DNA of 15,002 nt, from assembly GCA_937892095.1 (NCBI GenBank), contig CALAVC010000117.1, forward strand, positions 1 through 15,002, given 5' to 3'. The position numbers were made by a program, and so were the translations under genes. Origin of the DNA: an uncultured Bacteroidales bacterium. Lineage in GTDB: Bacteria > Bacteroidota > Bacteroidia > Bacteroidales > Marinilabiliaceae. Every line of letters begins with the position of its first letter. Position 1 is the first letter of the stretch. The notes beneath the pieces are model-generated. The model saw nothing but the letters and a program-made list of their open reading frames with translations. It had not been told where the DNA came from and searched no databases. This document shows, piece by piece, positions 9,105 to 15,002 of this stretch.

Positions 9105-10027
9105 AGCAAGTCTTTTCGACGGAAATACAAACTAAGCATGAGGCTCAACACAATAGACATCCCCAATACGATGAAAAATGCCAACGGATTGTTTTCCAAA
9201 TAGTTAGTAACGTTCATGCCATACAGGCTCGCTATGAATGTCGGCAACATGAAGATAATGTTTATGCTCGTCAGTGTCTTCATCGTTGCGTTTATGTTGT
9301 TCGATATGACCGACGAGTATGAGTTCGACATGTTGTTTACAATGTTTCTGTATATGCTTGTCGTCTCCTCTGCCTGTTTTAGCTCAATTTCCACGTCTTC
9401 CGTCAGTTCCTCGTCGCACGCCTCTCTGAAGATTTTTGAGTGTACAAGCCTATAAAACAGCACGTCGTTGCCCTTCAACGATGTTACGAAATACACCAAG
9501 CTATTTTCTATTCTCTGAAGCTTAAAAATCTCGTCGTTTTGTACGTTGCGCTGCAGCTCCGCCTCGAATCCCATCATCTGTACGTTGATGTTCTTCAAGT
9601 ACTTCAAGAACCACACCGATGCCGACAACATCAGACGCATTGCCAGTTCGTAAGGATTCGACACCGAAATCTTTTTCCTTATCGAATACACAACGAAGTC
9701 ATCCAACATGTCTGTCTTATAATTGCATATCGTAACGCACACGTCGTCGCGTATTATTATGCCCAAAGGCACTGTCGTAAAGTCTATCCGCGACTCGTTT
9801 CGCCTTATAGGCACGCGTAGCACAATCAGTTGCCAACCGTCGTCTTCGTCTCGACGTGGCCGCTCGTCAGAGTCCTCAATGTCCGACAAGAAAGACTCTG
9901 GCACATCAAGTCCCGATACTAAAAAATTTCGCTCTTCTGGAGTCGGATTCTCTACGCTCGTCCAGCAGTTCGACTCCCATTTGTCGGTTACCTCGTAACC
10001 TTTGTCATTAATATAAAATGTTATCAT
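9101..10027 (-). CDS. corA: CorA-family divalent cation (magnesium) channel
   Basis: This 308-residue protein has the CorA layout: a long soluble N-terminal domain, an extended helix, and two C-terminal membrane helices at about 250-269 and 283-302. The signature GMN motif is at 270-272 (SLYGMNVTNYLENN), directly after the first helix, where it forms the selectivity filter in the family. The tail ends in basic residues (FRRKDLL), as usual. It would form a pentameric inner-membrane channel for Mg2+, possibly Co2+ or Ni2+. The ATG at 10025-10027 is the only sensible start. Upstream lies a non-coding stretch of about 200 bases with strong complementary arms, the last ending five bases before this ATG, so expression may be controlled through mRNA structure. 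The MBL-fold gene follows with a four-base overlap. Confidence 0.93.
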   Translation of the reverse strand: MITFYINDKGYEVTDKWESNCWTSVENPTPEERNFLVSGLDVPESFLSDIEDSDERPRRDEDDGWQLIVLRVPIRRNESRIDFTTVPLGIIIRDDVCVTICNYKTDMLDDFVVYSIRKKISVSNPYELAMRLMLSASVWFLKYLKNINVQMMGFEAELQRNVQNDEIFKLQRIENSLVYFVTSLKGNDVLFYRLVHSKIFREACDEELTEDVEIELKQAEETTSIYRNIVNNMSNSYSSVISNNINATMKTLTSINIIFMLPTFIASLYGMNVTNYLENNPLAFFIVLGMSIVLSLMLSLYFRRKDLL

Positions 10028-10031
10028 TTCT

Positions 10032-10191
10032 GGTCAGCTCATTTGTTTGTAGTGAGTTGTCTATGCCTGTTTTTCCGCCCTTGCGGTTGCTGTCCTCACT
10101 ACTCGGCCTGACCTTTTCGCTAAGCAGACAAGACGTTTTGCCTCCGCAAGAGCCTTACTATGTGTGCGCTACTCGTTGAGTTCGCCGGAGG
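10032..10191 (-). ncRNA. Structured RNA candidate: corA leader or small RNA, class not recognised
   Basis: No gene fits in 10028-10315, but 10032-10191 holds nested complementary arms. Domain A: GGTCAG (10032-10037) pairs with CTGACC (10108-10113); GTAGTGAG (10049-10056) pairs with CTCACTAC (10095-10102); CCGC (10075-10078) pairs with GCGG (10083-10086). Domain B: CCTCCG (10141-10146) pairs with CGGAGG (10186-10191); inside it GCG/CGC (10166-10168, 10183-10185) and ACTC/GAGT (10171-10174, 10178-10181) stack. On the minus strand the unpaired segments are A-rich (AAAAACAGGCA, AAACAAAUGAG, GCGAAAA), as in folded RNAs; on the plus strand they would be U-rich. A TAAATTTG box lies just upstream on the minus strand. 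I compared it from memory with M-box, cobalamin, TPP, yybP-ykoY, 6S, SRP, tmRNA and RNase P, and none fits convincingly. A cis-acting corA leader is the simplest reading. Confidence 0.5.
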
Positions 10192-10231
10192 ATAATCGTC
10201 CATATCTTTTTTATTTGTTCTACTTTTACTG

Positions 10232-10239
10232 CAAATTTA
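10232..10239 (-). promoter_or_regulatory. -7 box match upstream of corA
   Basis: On the minus strand these bases read TAAATTTG, an exact match to the Bacteroidota -7 consensus TAnnTTTG. Transcription from about 10225 would give a leader of roughly 198 bases containing the complementary arms described upstream of corA. The nearest upstream TTTG is only 14 bases away, shorter than the 17-base spacing of the best promoter in this window, so the -33 element is not convincing. Confidence 0.42.
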
Positions 10240-10315
10240 CGAAAGAACATTTTCAAAAGTATTCCCATTATCTCCATTTTTGTCGCTTTTTTATTAATTT
10301 CGCCCTCCGAAAAAT

Positions 10316-10387
10316 GGCCTCATAGTTCAAGGGATAGAACGGGAGTTTCCTAAACTCTAAATTTCAGTTCGAGTCTGAGTGGGGCTA
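10316..10387 (+). tRNA. tRNA-Arg (anticodon CCT)
   Basis: The full cloverleaf can be paired by hand. The acceptor stem GGCCTCA (10316-10322) pairs with TGGGGCT (10380-10386), with two G-T wobbles. The D stem is GTTC (10325-10328) with GAAC (10337-10340). The anticodon stem is GGAGT (10342-10346) with ACTCT (10354-10358), enclosing the seven-base loop TTCCTAA. Anticodon CCT at 10349-10351 reads AGG, with T before and A after it as expected. The T stem is TTCAG (10363-10367) with CTGAG (10375-10379) and loop TTCGAGT. The discriminator is A10387. The following bases are CAC, so CCA is not encoded and must be added enzymatically. AGG is rare in the proteins of this window, where arginine is mostly CGT or CGC, so this is a minor-codon tRNA. 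No convincing promoter was seen directly upstream. A terminator follows after 31 bases. Confidence 0.93.
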
Positions 10388-10418
10388 CACGTTTTTCCTA
10401 TAGTATTTATTCTATACT

Positions 10419-10448
10419 CGGTAGCATTTATTTGCTACCGTTTTTTTT
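10419..10448 (+). terminator. Strong rho-independent terminator of the tRNA-Arg
   Basis: CGGTAGCA (10419-10426) and TGCTACCG (10433-10440) form a perfect eight-base stem around a six-base loop, followed by eight T (10441-10448). A smaller five-base hairpin, AGTAT/ATACT (10402-10406 with 10414-10418), sits just before it. There is no T-run on the other side, so it acts only on plus-strand transcription, ending the tRNA transcript before the metal permease operon. Confidence 0.9.
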
Positions 10449-10463
10449 GCAACCCATTTGCAA
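10447..10463 (+). promoter_or_regulatory. Possible operator: two TTGCAA palindromes one helical turn apart
   Basis: TTGCAA, its own reverse complement, occurs at 10447-10452 and 10458-10463, exactly 11 bases apart, so both face the same side of the helix. They lie upstream of the permease and Fur-like regulator genes and partly in the T-run of the preceding terminator. A Fur-family protein usually binds an AT-rich palindrome near its own operon, so this is a candidate site, but the pattern is short and could be chance. Confidence 0.2.
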
Positions 10464-10501
10464 ACTCTCTTTGTCTGTTTCATCGCTTGAAAAAAACTAA
10501 T

Positions 10502-10509
10502 TAATATTG
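10502..10509 (+). promoter_or_regulatory. Weak -7 box upstream of the metal permease operon
   Basis: TAATATTG differs by one base from the Bacteroidota consensus TAnnTTTG and is identical to the box proposed upstream of the GH2 gene. It would start transcription near 10516, about 22 bases before the permease ATG. No TTTG lies at the expected 17-base distance, so support is limited. Confidence 0.3.
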
Positions 10510-10537
10510 CGTCCAAATAAAAAGATAATACTATCCA

Positions 10538-11740
10538 ATGGACGAGATAATTCATCTGCTCACCGAAATGGCCCCATTCCTCTTGTTGGGCTTCCTTTTT
10601 GCTGGACTACTTCACGCTTTTGTCCCTCGCAATTTCTACAAAAAATACCTTTCAGGACGTGGCATTCGCAAAGTCATAAATGCTGCTTTGCTTGGCATCC
10701 CGTTGCCACTCTGTTCTTGTGGCGTAATCCCCACAGCCATGTCGCTCCGCAAAGAGGGTGCATCGAAAGGAGCCACAGTCTCTTTCCTTATCGCCACCCC
10801 ACAAACAGGTGTCGACTCCATCGCTGCCACCTATTCTCTCATGGGATTGCCTTTCGCCATAATTCGTCCCATCGTTGCGTTCTTTACGGCCATCTTTGGC
10901 GGACTCGTTACAAATTTTGTCACGCGCCACGAGGCTGAGGAAACCACGCAAGCAGACGATGACGAACACCATTGTTGTTGCCATCATCACGAGCACTCAC
11001 ATGACGGAGAACACGAAGAACACTCCTGTTGCCACCACCACGAGCACTCACACGATGAAGAGCACGAAGGACACTCTTGTTGCCACCACCGCGAGCACTC
11101 ACACGATGAAGAGCACGAAGAACACTCCTGTTGCCACCATGCCGAGGCTACATCCTCCGACTCTTTCCTCGATAAGTTAAAGGTTGCCTTGCGCTACGCC
11201 TATATCGACATGATGGAAGATATCGGTAAGTGGCTTGTCGTTGGTCTCGTCGTCGCTGCCGTCATCACCGTTGCCGTACCCGAAAGCCTATTTTCTGTCT
11301 TTGCCGATAATAGTCTCCTTTCCATGCTCCTCGTCCTCGCAATCAGCATCCCCATGTACGTTTGCGCCACAGGCTCCATCCCCATTGCCGTAGCTCTTAT
11401 GATGAAAGGTCTCACGCCCGGAGCTGGTCTCGTACTTCTCATGGCTGGTCCCGCTTGCAATGTTGCTTCAATGGTCGTACTCGGACAACGACTCGGGCGG
11501 CGCACCCTCATAGCCTACGTAGTTTCCATCATTTCAGGTGCCGTACTATCAGGACTTTTTATCGACTATTTTTTGCCACGTCAGTGGTTCACGCAAAGTC
11601 TGCAAGCCATAGCACATTCACACTGTCAGCCATCTTGGTGGCAATGGCTTTGCACTTTCGTTCTCTTCGCTCTGCTCGTCTACGTTTTCATCGTCCGACG
11701 CTTCACCTCTTCAAAAACTCAAAAACATTGTTGCCATTAG
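10538..11740 (+). CDS. SO_0444-type Cu/Zn efflux permease with expanded His-rich loop
   Basis: This 400-residue membrane protein belongs to the ArsP/DUF318 permease group. It has an N-terminal bundle of helices with the hallmark PLPLCSCGVIPTA (Cys59 and Cys61) and IATPQTGVDS, a long cytosolic or periplasmic loop, and a second bundle with CATGSIPIA and LLMAGPACNVAS. The combination with an adjacent Fur-like gene is typical of members annotated as copper/zinc exporters. The loop (about 144-201) holds three 17-residue units of the pattern CCHHHEHSHDEEHEEHS at 147-163, 164-180 and 181-197, plus a partial fourth. These are rich in histidine, cysteine and acidic residues, and the extreme C-terminus ends KHCCH. 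Such segments bind transition metals. The role is inferred as export or buffering of zinc, copper or a similar ion; the ion itself cannot be read from the sequence. The stop codon is one base before the regulator gene. Confidence 0.87.
   Translation: MDEIIHLLTEMAPFLLLGFLFAGLLHAFVPRNFYKKYLSGRGIRKVINAALLGIPLPLCSCGVIPTAMSLRKEGASKGATVSFLIATPQTGVDSIAATYSLMGLPFAIIRPIVAFFTAIFGGLVTNFVTRHEAEETTQADDDEHHCCCHHHEHSHDGEHEEHSCCHHHEHSHDEEHEGHSCCHHREHSHDEEHEEHSCCHHAEATSSDSFLDKLKVALRYAYIDMMEDIGKWLVVGLVVAAVITVAVPESLFSVFADNSLLSMLLVLAISIPMYVCATGSIPIAVALMMKGLTPGAGLVLLMAGPACNVASMVVLGQRLGRRTLIAYVVSIISGAVLSGLFIDYFLPRQWFTQSLQAIAHSHCQPSWWQWLCTFVLFALLVYVFIVRRFTSSKTQKHCCH
10976..11140 (+). repeat. In-frame 51-bp tandem repeat, three units plus a partial fourth
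   Basis: Units begin at 10976, 11027 and 11078, each starting with TGTTGCC, and a partial copy starts at 11129. The period is exactly 51 bases, that is 17 codons, so copy-number change keeps the permease gene in frame. The second and third units are nearly identical at the DNA level, including synonymous positions, which points to recent duplication or slippage rather than old divergence. Confidence 0.9.
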
Positions 11741-11741
11741 T

Positions 11742-12164
11742 ATGTCTTCAGCTGAATACGAAAAGCAACTCACACAAGCAGGCATCCACCTTACGGCTCT
11801 ACGCTTGCTTGTGTGGCGTACTTTACGCACCGAGTTTCAGAACGCTTTCAGCCTTGCCGATGTCGAACAAAAACTACCAACAGTCGACCGTTCGTCTATC
11901 TTTCGCTCGCTCGTAACCTTTGTCAGTGCCAAGCTTCTTCACGAAGTCGACGATGGCTCAGGCGCACAAAAATATTGTGTCTGTCATAGTCATAACACGC
12001 TCCATTGCCACGGACACGTTCACTTAACCTGTCGCATCTGTCATCGCACGTTCTGTCTCGTCGACGTCAAAATACCTCCAGTCCCCATTCCACAAGGTTT
12101 TGCTGTCGAAGAAACTGAATACATCGTCAAGGGAATCTGCTCCGATTGTGCCACTCAGCAATAA
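11742..12164 (+). CDS. Fur-family metal-dependent transcriptional repressor
   Basis: This 140-residue protein has the Fur layout. An N-terminal winged helix (about 11-70) includes LTALRLLVWRTL and the recognition region DRSSIFRSLVTF. A C-terminal metal domain contains HVHLTCRICHRTFCL, with Cys97 and Cys100, and a second Cys pair, Cys133 and Cys136, in KGICSDC. These two CxxC pairs form the structural zinc site in the family. The segment CVCHSHNTLHCHGHVHL (79-95) is unusually rich in histidine and cysteine and probably forms the sensing site. It starts one base after the permease stop codon, so the two genes are co-transcribed and coupled. I infer that it senses the metal the permease exports and represses this operon. 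Whether it is Zur-like, Fur-like or copper-responsive cannot be decided from sequence alone. Confidence 0.9.
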   Translation: MSSAEYEKQLTQAGIHLTALRLLVWRTLRTEFQNAFSLADVEQKLPTVDRSSIFRSLVTFVSAKLLHEVDDGSGAQKYCVCHSHNTLHCHGHVHLTCRICHRTFCLVDVKIPPVPIPQGFAVEETEYIVKGICSDCATQQ

Positions 12165-12178
12165 AACTGTTTTTTTTG

Positions 12179-12207
12179 TTTGCATTCTTAAAATCTGTTT
12201 ACCTTTG
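12179..12207 (+). promoter_or_regulatory. Promoter of the PorE-like gene
   Basis: TTTG (12179-12182), a 17-base spacer and TACCTTTG (12200-12207) match both Bacteroidota promoter elements (-33 TTTG, -7 TAnnTTTG) exactly. Transcription would begin near 12214, about 25 bases before the ATG at 12239. This is the best promoter match in the window. A run of eight T (12170-12177) directly upstream may end the preceding operon, but has no GC-rich hairpin. Confidence 0.68.
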
Positions 12208-12238
12208 TTCTCAATGACATTCAAACGGATTTGTGATA

Positions 12239-14248
12239 ATGAAAAAACTTCTGTCGCTACTCCTTTTAGTGCTTGTCGCACTCATTCCCACTTCAGCTCA
12301 AAAGGGACAAAAATATGGCACCACTAAAAATAAAAAGGCTCATGCCCTCTACGAAGAGGGTAAGACCCTTTTTATGAAAAATAAGTTCGACGACGCCCTG
12401 CAAAAATTCAATGGTGCTCTCGAACTCGACCCCAAATATATGGAAGCCCTCTATGGTGCAGCCGAAGTCTATCGCGAACTTCAGCAGCCTGGCAACCAAT
12501 TCAATATGATTTCTCGTGCGGTGGCCGTTGACTCTACCTACTACATTACAGCCTATCACACAGCCGCAGTCGCTCTCTGTCAGAAAGACCGATTCCCCGA
12601 AGCTCTCGAATGGTTCAATAAATTCGACCGTTTCTCCAAAGGCAAAAAACTTCAGATAAAAGAAAAAGGCAATTGGCGAGCCAAGGCAAAAGCCGTTGTC
12701 GAAATAATGTCTCATCCAGTTCCCTTCGACCCTCAATACCCAACTCCCGAAATAGAAACAATGGATTACGAGACATACTGGCCGTCCCTAACCCTCGACG
12801 AACGGGAGTTGGTCGTTACCGCTCGTCTCCCTCGCGACACCGTAGCCTACCACAACGACCCAACCATGATCGCTCGTATCAACAACAACGAGACACAAGA
12901 AGACTTCTATGTGTGTCGCCGACCAAATGATGGCGAGAACTGGAAAAACCTCCAACCCATACGTAGCATAAACACAGACTTCAACGAAGGTGCGCAGGCT
13001 CTGTCGCCCGATGGCCGTTGGATGTTCTACACGGCTTGTGGTCTTGGCGACTCCAAAGGCTCATGCGACATATATTTCTCCCAGCGTACAGCCAATGGCT
13101 GGACCAAAGGAATCAACATAGGCGAGCCTGTCAATAGTCGCGATTGGGAAAGCCAACCCTGTTTCTCTGCCGATGGCAAGACCCTTTTCTTTGTGCGAGG
13201 CTCTACGCGTTCGCAATATCGCAGTGGCGACATCTATACCGCACAAGTAACAGGTGTCAATTCGCGTGGCGTGCCCACATTCTCTCGTCCCGTCAAGATG
13301 AGTAGCAACATCAATACTCCCGGCGACGAAAGTCACCCCTTTATACACCACGATGGCAAGACACTTTTCTTCTCGTCCGACACGTGGCCAGGCATAGGCA
13401 ACAAAGACATCTTTGTAAGTCGCCTGCAACCCGATGGCACATGGTCTATGCCTCGCAACCTCGGCTACCCAATCAATACCAGTGGCGACGACGAAGGTCT
13501 TGTCGTTACTGCCAATGGCACAACGGGTTACTACAACTCCACTCGCGATGTCGCAGGACGCACCAAGCGCGAAGTCAAAATGTTCGAACTCTACAAGGCC
13601 ATCCGACCCGAAGCCGTACCCTTTGTTCGTGGCATAATAACAGATTGTCGCAACAATAAGATTATAGACAGCGATGTAAACATCTCGCTCGACAAAATGC
13701 CCGACGGCAAAAATGTTGTAACCTCGCGCACCATGCCCGACGGTACATTCGTAACAGCTCTGCCGGGTGCTGCCGACTATCTACTCTCCATTAGAGCCAA
13801 AGGATACTTTTTCCGTTCGCACAAATTCTCTGTCGCCGACATTGAAAAACAACATGGTCCCATAGAACTAAAGCCCGAAGAGGTATGCTTGAGCCCACTC
13901 GTACCTGGACAAAAAATCGCTCTTCGCAACATATATTTCGATACCGACAAGTGGGACATTAAGCCCGAAAGCCAAGTCGAGCTCGCAATCGTCATTCAGG
14001 TAATGAAAGAAAACCCACAAATACGAGTCGAAATAAGTGGACACACCGATAGTCGTGCCTCCGTTAAGCACAATCAGGTCCTCAGCGAAAACCGAGCCAA
14101 AGCTACAGTCGACTACCTCGTCCAACATGGCATTGCGCGCGACAGACTCGAAGCCGTTGGCTATGGACTTAGCCAACCATGTGCTAGCAACGAGACCGAA
14201 GAGGGTATGGCACTCAACCGACGCATAGAAGCCAAGATAATAAAGTAA
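12239..14248 (+). CDS. PorE-like envelope protein: TPR, beta-propeller, regulatory-like and OmpA domains
   Basis: This 669-residue protein starts with a signal peptide (MKKLLSLLLLVLVALIPTSA). The ATG at 12239 was chosen over the GTG two codons upstream because it begins the typical basic-hydrophobic leader. Domains in order: TPR repeats at about 30-110 (KAHALYEEGKTLFMKNKFDDA); a PD40/WD40-type beta-propeller at about 180-450 with blades such as ALSPDGRWMFYTA and CFSADGKTLFFV; a carboxypeptidase-regulatory-like fold at about 462-530 (VRGIITDC); and a C-terminal OmpA peptidoglycan-binding domain with GHTDS at 601-605 and NRRIEAKI near the end. The same order is known for PorE of the Porphyromonas gingivalis type IX secretion system, which anchors the trans-envelope complex to peptidoglycan. 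PorE is a lipoprotein. This protein has no lipobox cysteine and may be a paralogue rather than the true orthologue. It has its own promoter. Confidence 0.85.
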   Translation: MKKLLSLLLLVLVALIPTSAQKGQKYGTTKNKKAHALYEEGKTLFMKNKFDDALQKFNGALELDPKYMEALYGAAEVYRELQQPGNQFNMISRAVAVDSTYYITAYHTAAVALCQKDRFPEALEWFNKFDRFSKGKKLQIKEKGNWRAKAKAVVEIMSHPVPFDPQYPTPEIETMDYETYWPSLTLDERELVVTARLPRDTVAYHNDPTMIARINNNETQEDFYVCRRPNDGENWKNLQPIRSINTDFNEGAQALSPDGRWMFYTACGLGDSKGSCDIYFSQRTANGWTKGINIGEPVNSRDWESQPCFSADGKTLFFVRGSTRSQYRSGDIYTAQVTGVNSRGVPTFSRPVKMSSNINTPGDESHPFIHHDGKTLFFSSDTWPGIGNKDIFVSRLQPDGTWSMPRNLGYPINTSGDDEGLVVTANGTTGYYNSTRDVAGRTKREVKMFELYKAIRPEAVPFVRGIITDCRNNKIIDSDVNISLDKMPDGKNVVTSRTMPDGTFVTALPGAADYLLSIRAKGYFFRSHKFSVADIEKQHGPIELKPEEVCLSPLVPGQKIALRNIYFDTDKWDIKPESQVELAIVIQVMKENPQIRVEISGHTDSRASVKHNQVLSENRAKATVDYLVQHGIARDRLEAVGYGLSQPCASNETEEGMALNRRIEAKIIK

Positions 14249-14301
14249 AAAAACATACGCTTAGCTCTTCTCTTCGTGTGTCGACATATCAAAGAAAGCA
14301 T

Positions 14302-14309
14302 TATATTTG
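14302..14309 (+). promoter_or_regulatory. -7 box upstream of the OmpH-like gene
   Basis: TATATTTG matches the Bacteroidota -7 consensus TAnnTTTG exactly and lies 52 bases before the ATG at 14362, inside the 113-base gap after the PorE-like gene. No TTTG lies 17 bases upstream; TGTG at 14277-14280 with a 21-base spacer is the nearest candidate. No terminator hairpin was found between the two genes, so read-through is also possible. Confidence 0.48.
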
Positions 14310-14361
14310 CACCCAGTTTAGAAATAAATACAAAAAACAAACCTCCTTATCTTTCATATAA

Positions 14362-14946
14362 ATGAAGAAAATATTGTGTCCTCTCGTATTGGCAGCAATA
14401 TCGTTCGTAGCTTGCCAACAAACACAAGCTCCCCAAACTTCTTCACCCGTCCAATCCGAGGCTGTAGCTCTGCAAATCGCCTACGTCAACACAGACACTT
14501 TGCTTCATAGTTATGAGTATGCAGTCGCCATGAGCGATATGCTCACCGATAAAGCCGAGCGTGCACATGCCGATCTGCAAGAAAAAGCCAACATCTTGCA
14601 ACAAGACTACGCATCTTTCCAACGTAAGGTCCGTACCAATAGCTTCGATTCGCAAGAAAGCTACAATAAGCAAGGTGCCAAGCTTCAAAAGAGCGAGCAA
14701 GACCTACAAGAACTCAATCAGAAGCTCACAGCTGAAATAATGCAGGAGCAAAATCGTCTCACAGTAGAACTTCACGACACCATAACCAATTTCCTTCGCG
14801 AATATGCTGTCGGTCGCTACACACTCATACTCAGCAACAATATGGGCGACAATGTCCTCTATGCTGCGCAAGGTGTCGACATAACCGATGAGGTTGTGGC
14901 AGCACTCAACAAACGCTACGAAGTTGCTAAGAGCAAAAAGAATTAA
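14362..14946 (+). CDS. OmpH/Skp-family periplasmic chaperone-like lipoprotein
   Basis: This 194-residue protein has a signal sequence ending SFVAC, so Cys18 is a plausible lipidation site (the -3 residue is not the usual leucine). After a Ser/Thr/Gln/Pro-rich linker it enters the OmpH fold with IAYVNTDTLLHSYEYA. A long charged, glutamine-rich helical region at about 60-140 suggests the coiled-coil arms of Skp. A short C-terminal strand region follows (YTLILSNNMGDNVLYAAQGVDITDEVVAALN), typical of the family. Skp/OmpH proteins hold unfolded outer-membrane proteins in the periplasm. Soluble Skp lacks a lipid anchor, so this lipidated form may work at a membrane surface. It has its own -7 box and follows another envelope gene on the same strand. 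Confidence 0.85.
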   Translation: MKKILCPLVLAAISFVACQQTQAPQTSSPVQSEAVALQIAYVNTDTLLHSYEYAVAMSDMLTDKAERAHADLQEKANILQQDYASFQRKVRTNSFDSQESYNKQGAKLQKSEQDLQELNQKLTAEIMQEQNRLTVELHDTITNFLREYAVGRYTLILSNNMGDNVLYAAQGVDITDEVVAALNKRYEVAKSKKN

Positions 14947-15002
14947 ATAATTATTCTTACAATAACCTCCTAAGGTAGCATAAGTTTAGCGCATAAAATG
15001 CT

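Noticed and set aside
10087..10113. Minus-strand GGTCAGGCCG...CAGC as the conserved domain of SRP RNA
   Set aside because: The spacing between the two conserved blocks and the expected GGAA loop do not fit, and GGTCAG pairs better with 10032-10037.
10316..10387. tRNA as an integration site for a mobile element
   Set aside because: No integrase, direct repeat of the tRNA 3' end, or phage-like gene is visible in the window.
12161..12178. Run of eight T after the Fur-like gene as a terminator
   Set aside because: Only a weak AT-only palindrome with too short a loop precedes it; the bases are better explained by the adjacent promoter region.
14981..15002. Start of a further gene at ATG 14998 with a TAAGTTTA box before it
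   Set aside because: Only five coding bases are visible and the box departs from the consensus at its last base, so nothing can be supported.

Overview
The window looks like chromosomal DNA of a Bacteroidota bacterium, most likely order Bacteroidales. The evidence is: a secreted protein ending in a type IX secretion (T9SS) sorting-type tail (YDLSGRKV...KGIYVKK); a TPR / beta-propeller / regulatory-like / OmpA protein with the architecture of the T9SS component PorE; a GH2 enzyme with a DUF4982-like region; a tRNA with no encoded CCA; and promoter-like TAnnTTTG boxes. Assignment below order level is not supported by what I can see.

Layout. Positions 1-3975 (+) hold the 3' part of a very large surface protein with leucine-rich, InlB-like and GLUG-like segments and a T9SS tail; only the N-terminal part of its signal peptide lies outside the window. 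A hairpin terminator (4006-4040) follows. Next is a two-gene unit: a secreted 1015-aa GH2-family protein (4149-7196) overlapping a membrane-anchored family 2 glycosyltransferase (7183-8208). Facing it on the minus strand is a coupled pair: a CorA-type divalent cation channel (9101-10027) and an MBL-fold hydrolase (8283-9104), sharing an ATGA overlap. Upstream of corA, 10028-10231 has no gene but holds two nested sets of complementary arms with A-rich unpaired segments on the minus strand. It looks like a structured mRNA leader or small RNA that I do not recognise. A tRNA-Arg(CCT) with its own strong terminator follows (10316-10448). Then comes a metal-handling operon: a permease with three 51-bp His/Cys-rich tandem repeats (10538-11740), and one base later a Fur-family regulator (11742-12164). 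The window closes with a PorE-like OmpA-family protein (12239-14248) behind a good promoter match, and an OmpH/Skp-like probable lipoprotein (14362-14946).

How the parts fit. Cell-envelope function dominates: one T9SS cargo, one PorE-like envelope protein, one OmpH-like periplasmic protein, and a secreted glycosidase-like protein with a glycosyltransferase. Two separate metal systems (CorA; permease plus Fur-like regulator) flank the tRNA. Across plus-strand and minus-strand genes alike, the plus strand is richer in C than G. This explains the strong preference for codons such as gtc, ctc, gcc and gac in plus-strand genes, and suggests the plus strand is the lagging strand here.

The most promising unexplained item is the structured region upstream of corA. 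Next are the GH2 protein whose usual GNE acid/base position reads GNR, and the expanding His-rich repeat in the metal permease. I see no CRISPR array, insertion sequence, integrase, phage gene or recognisable defence system.
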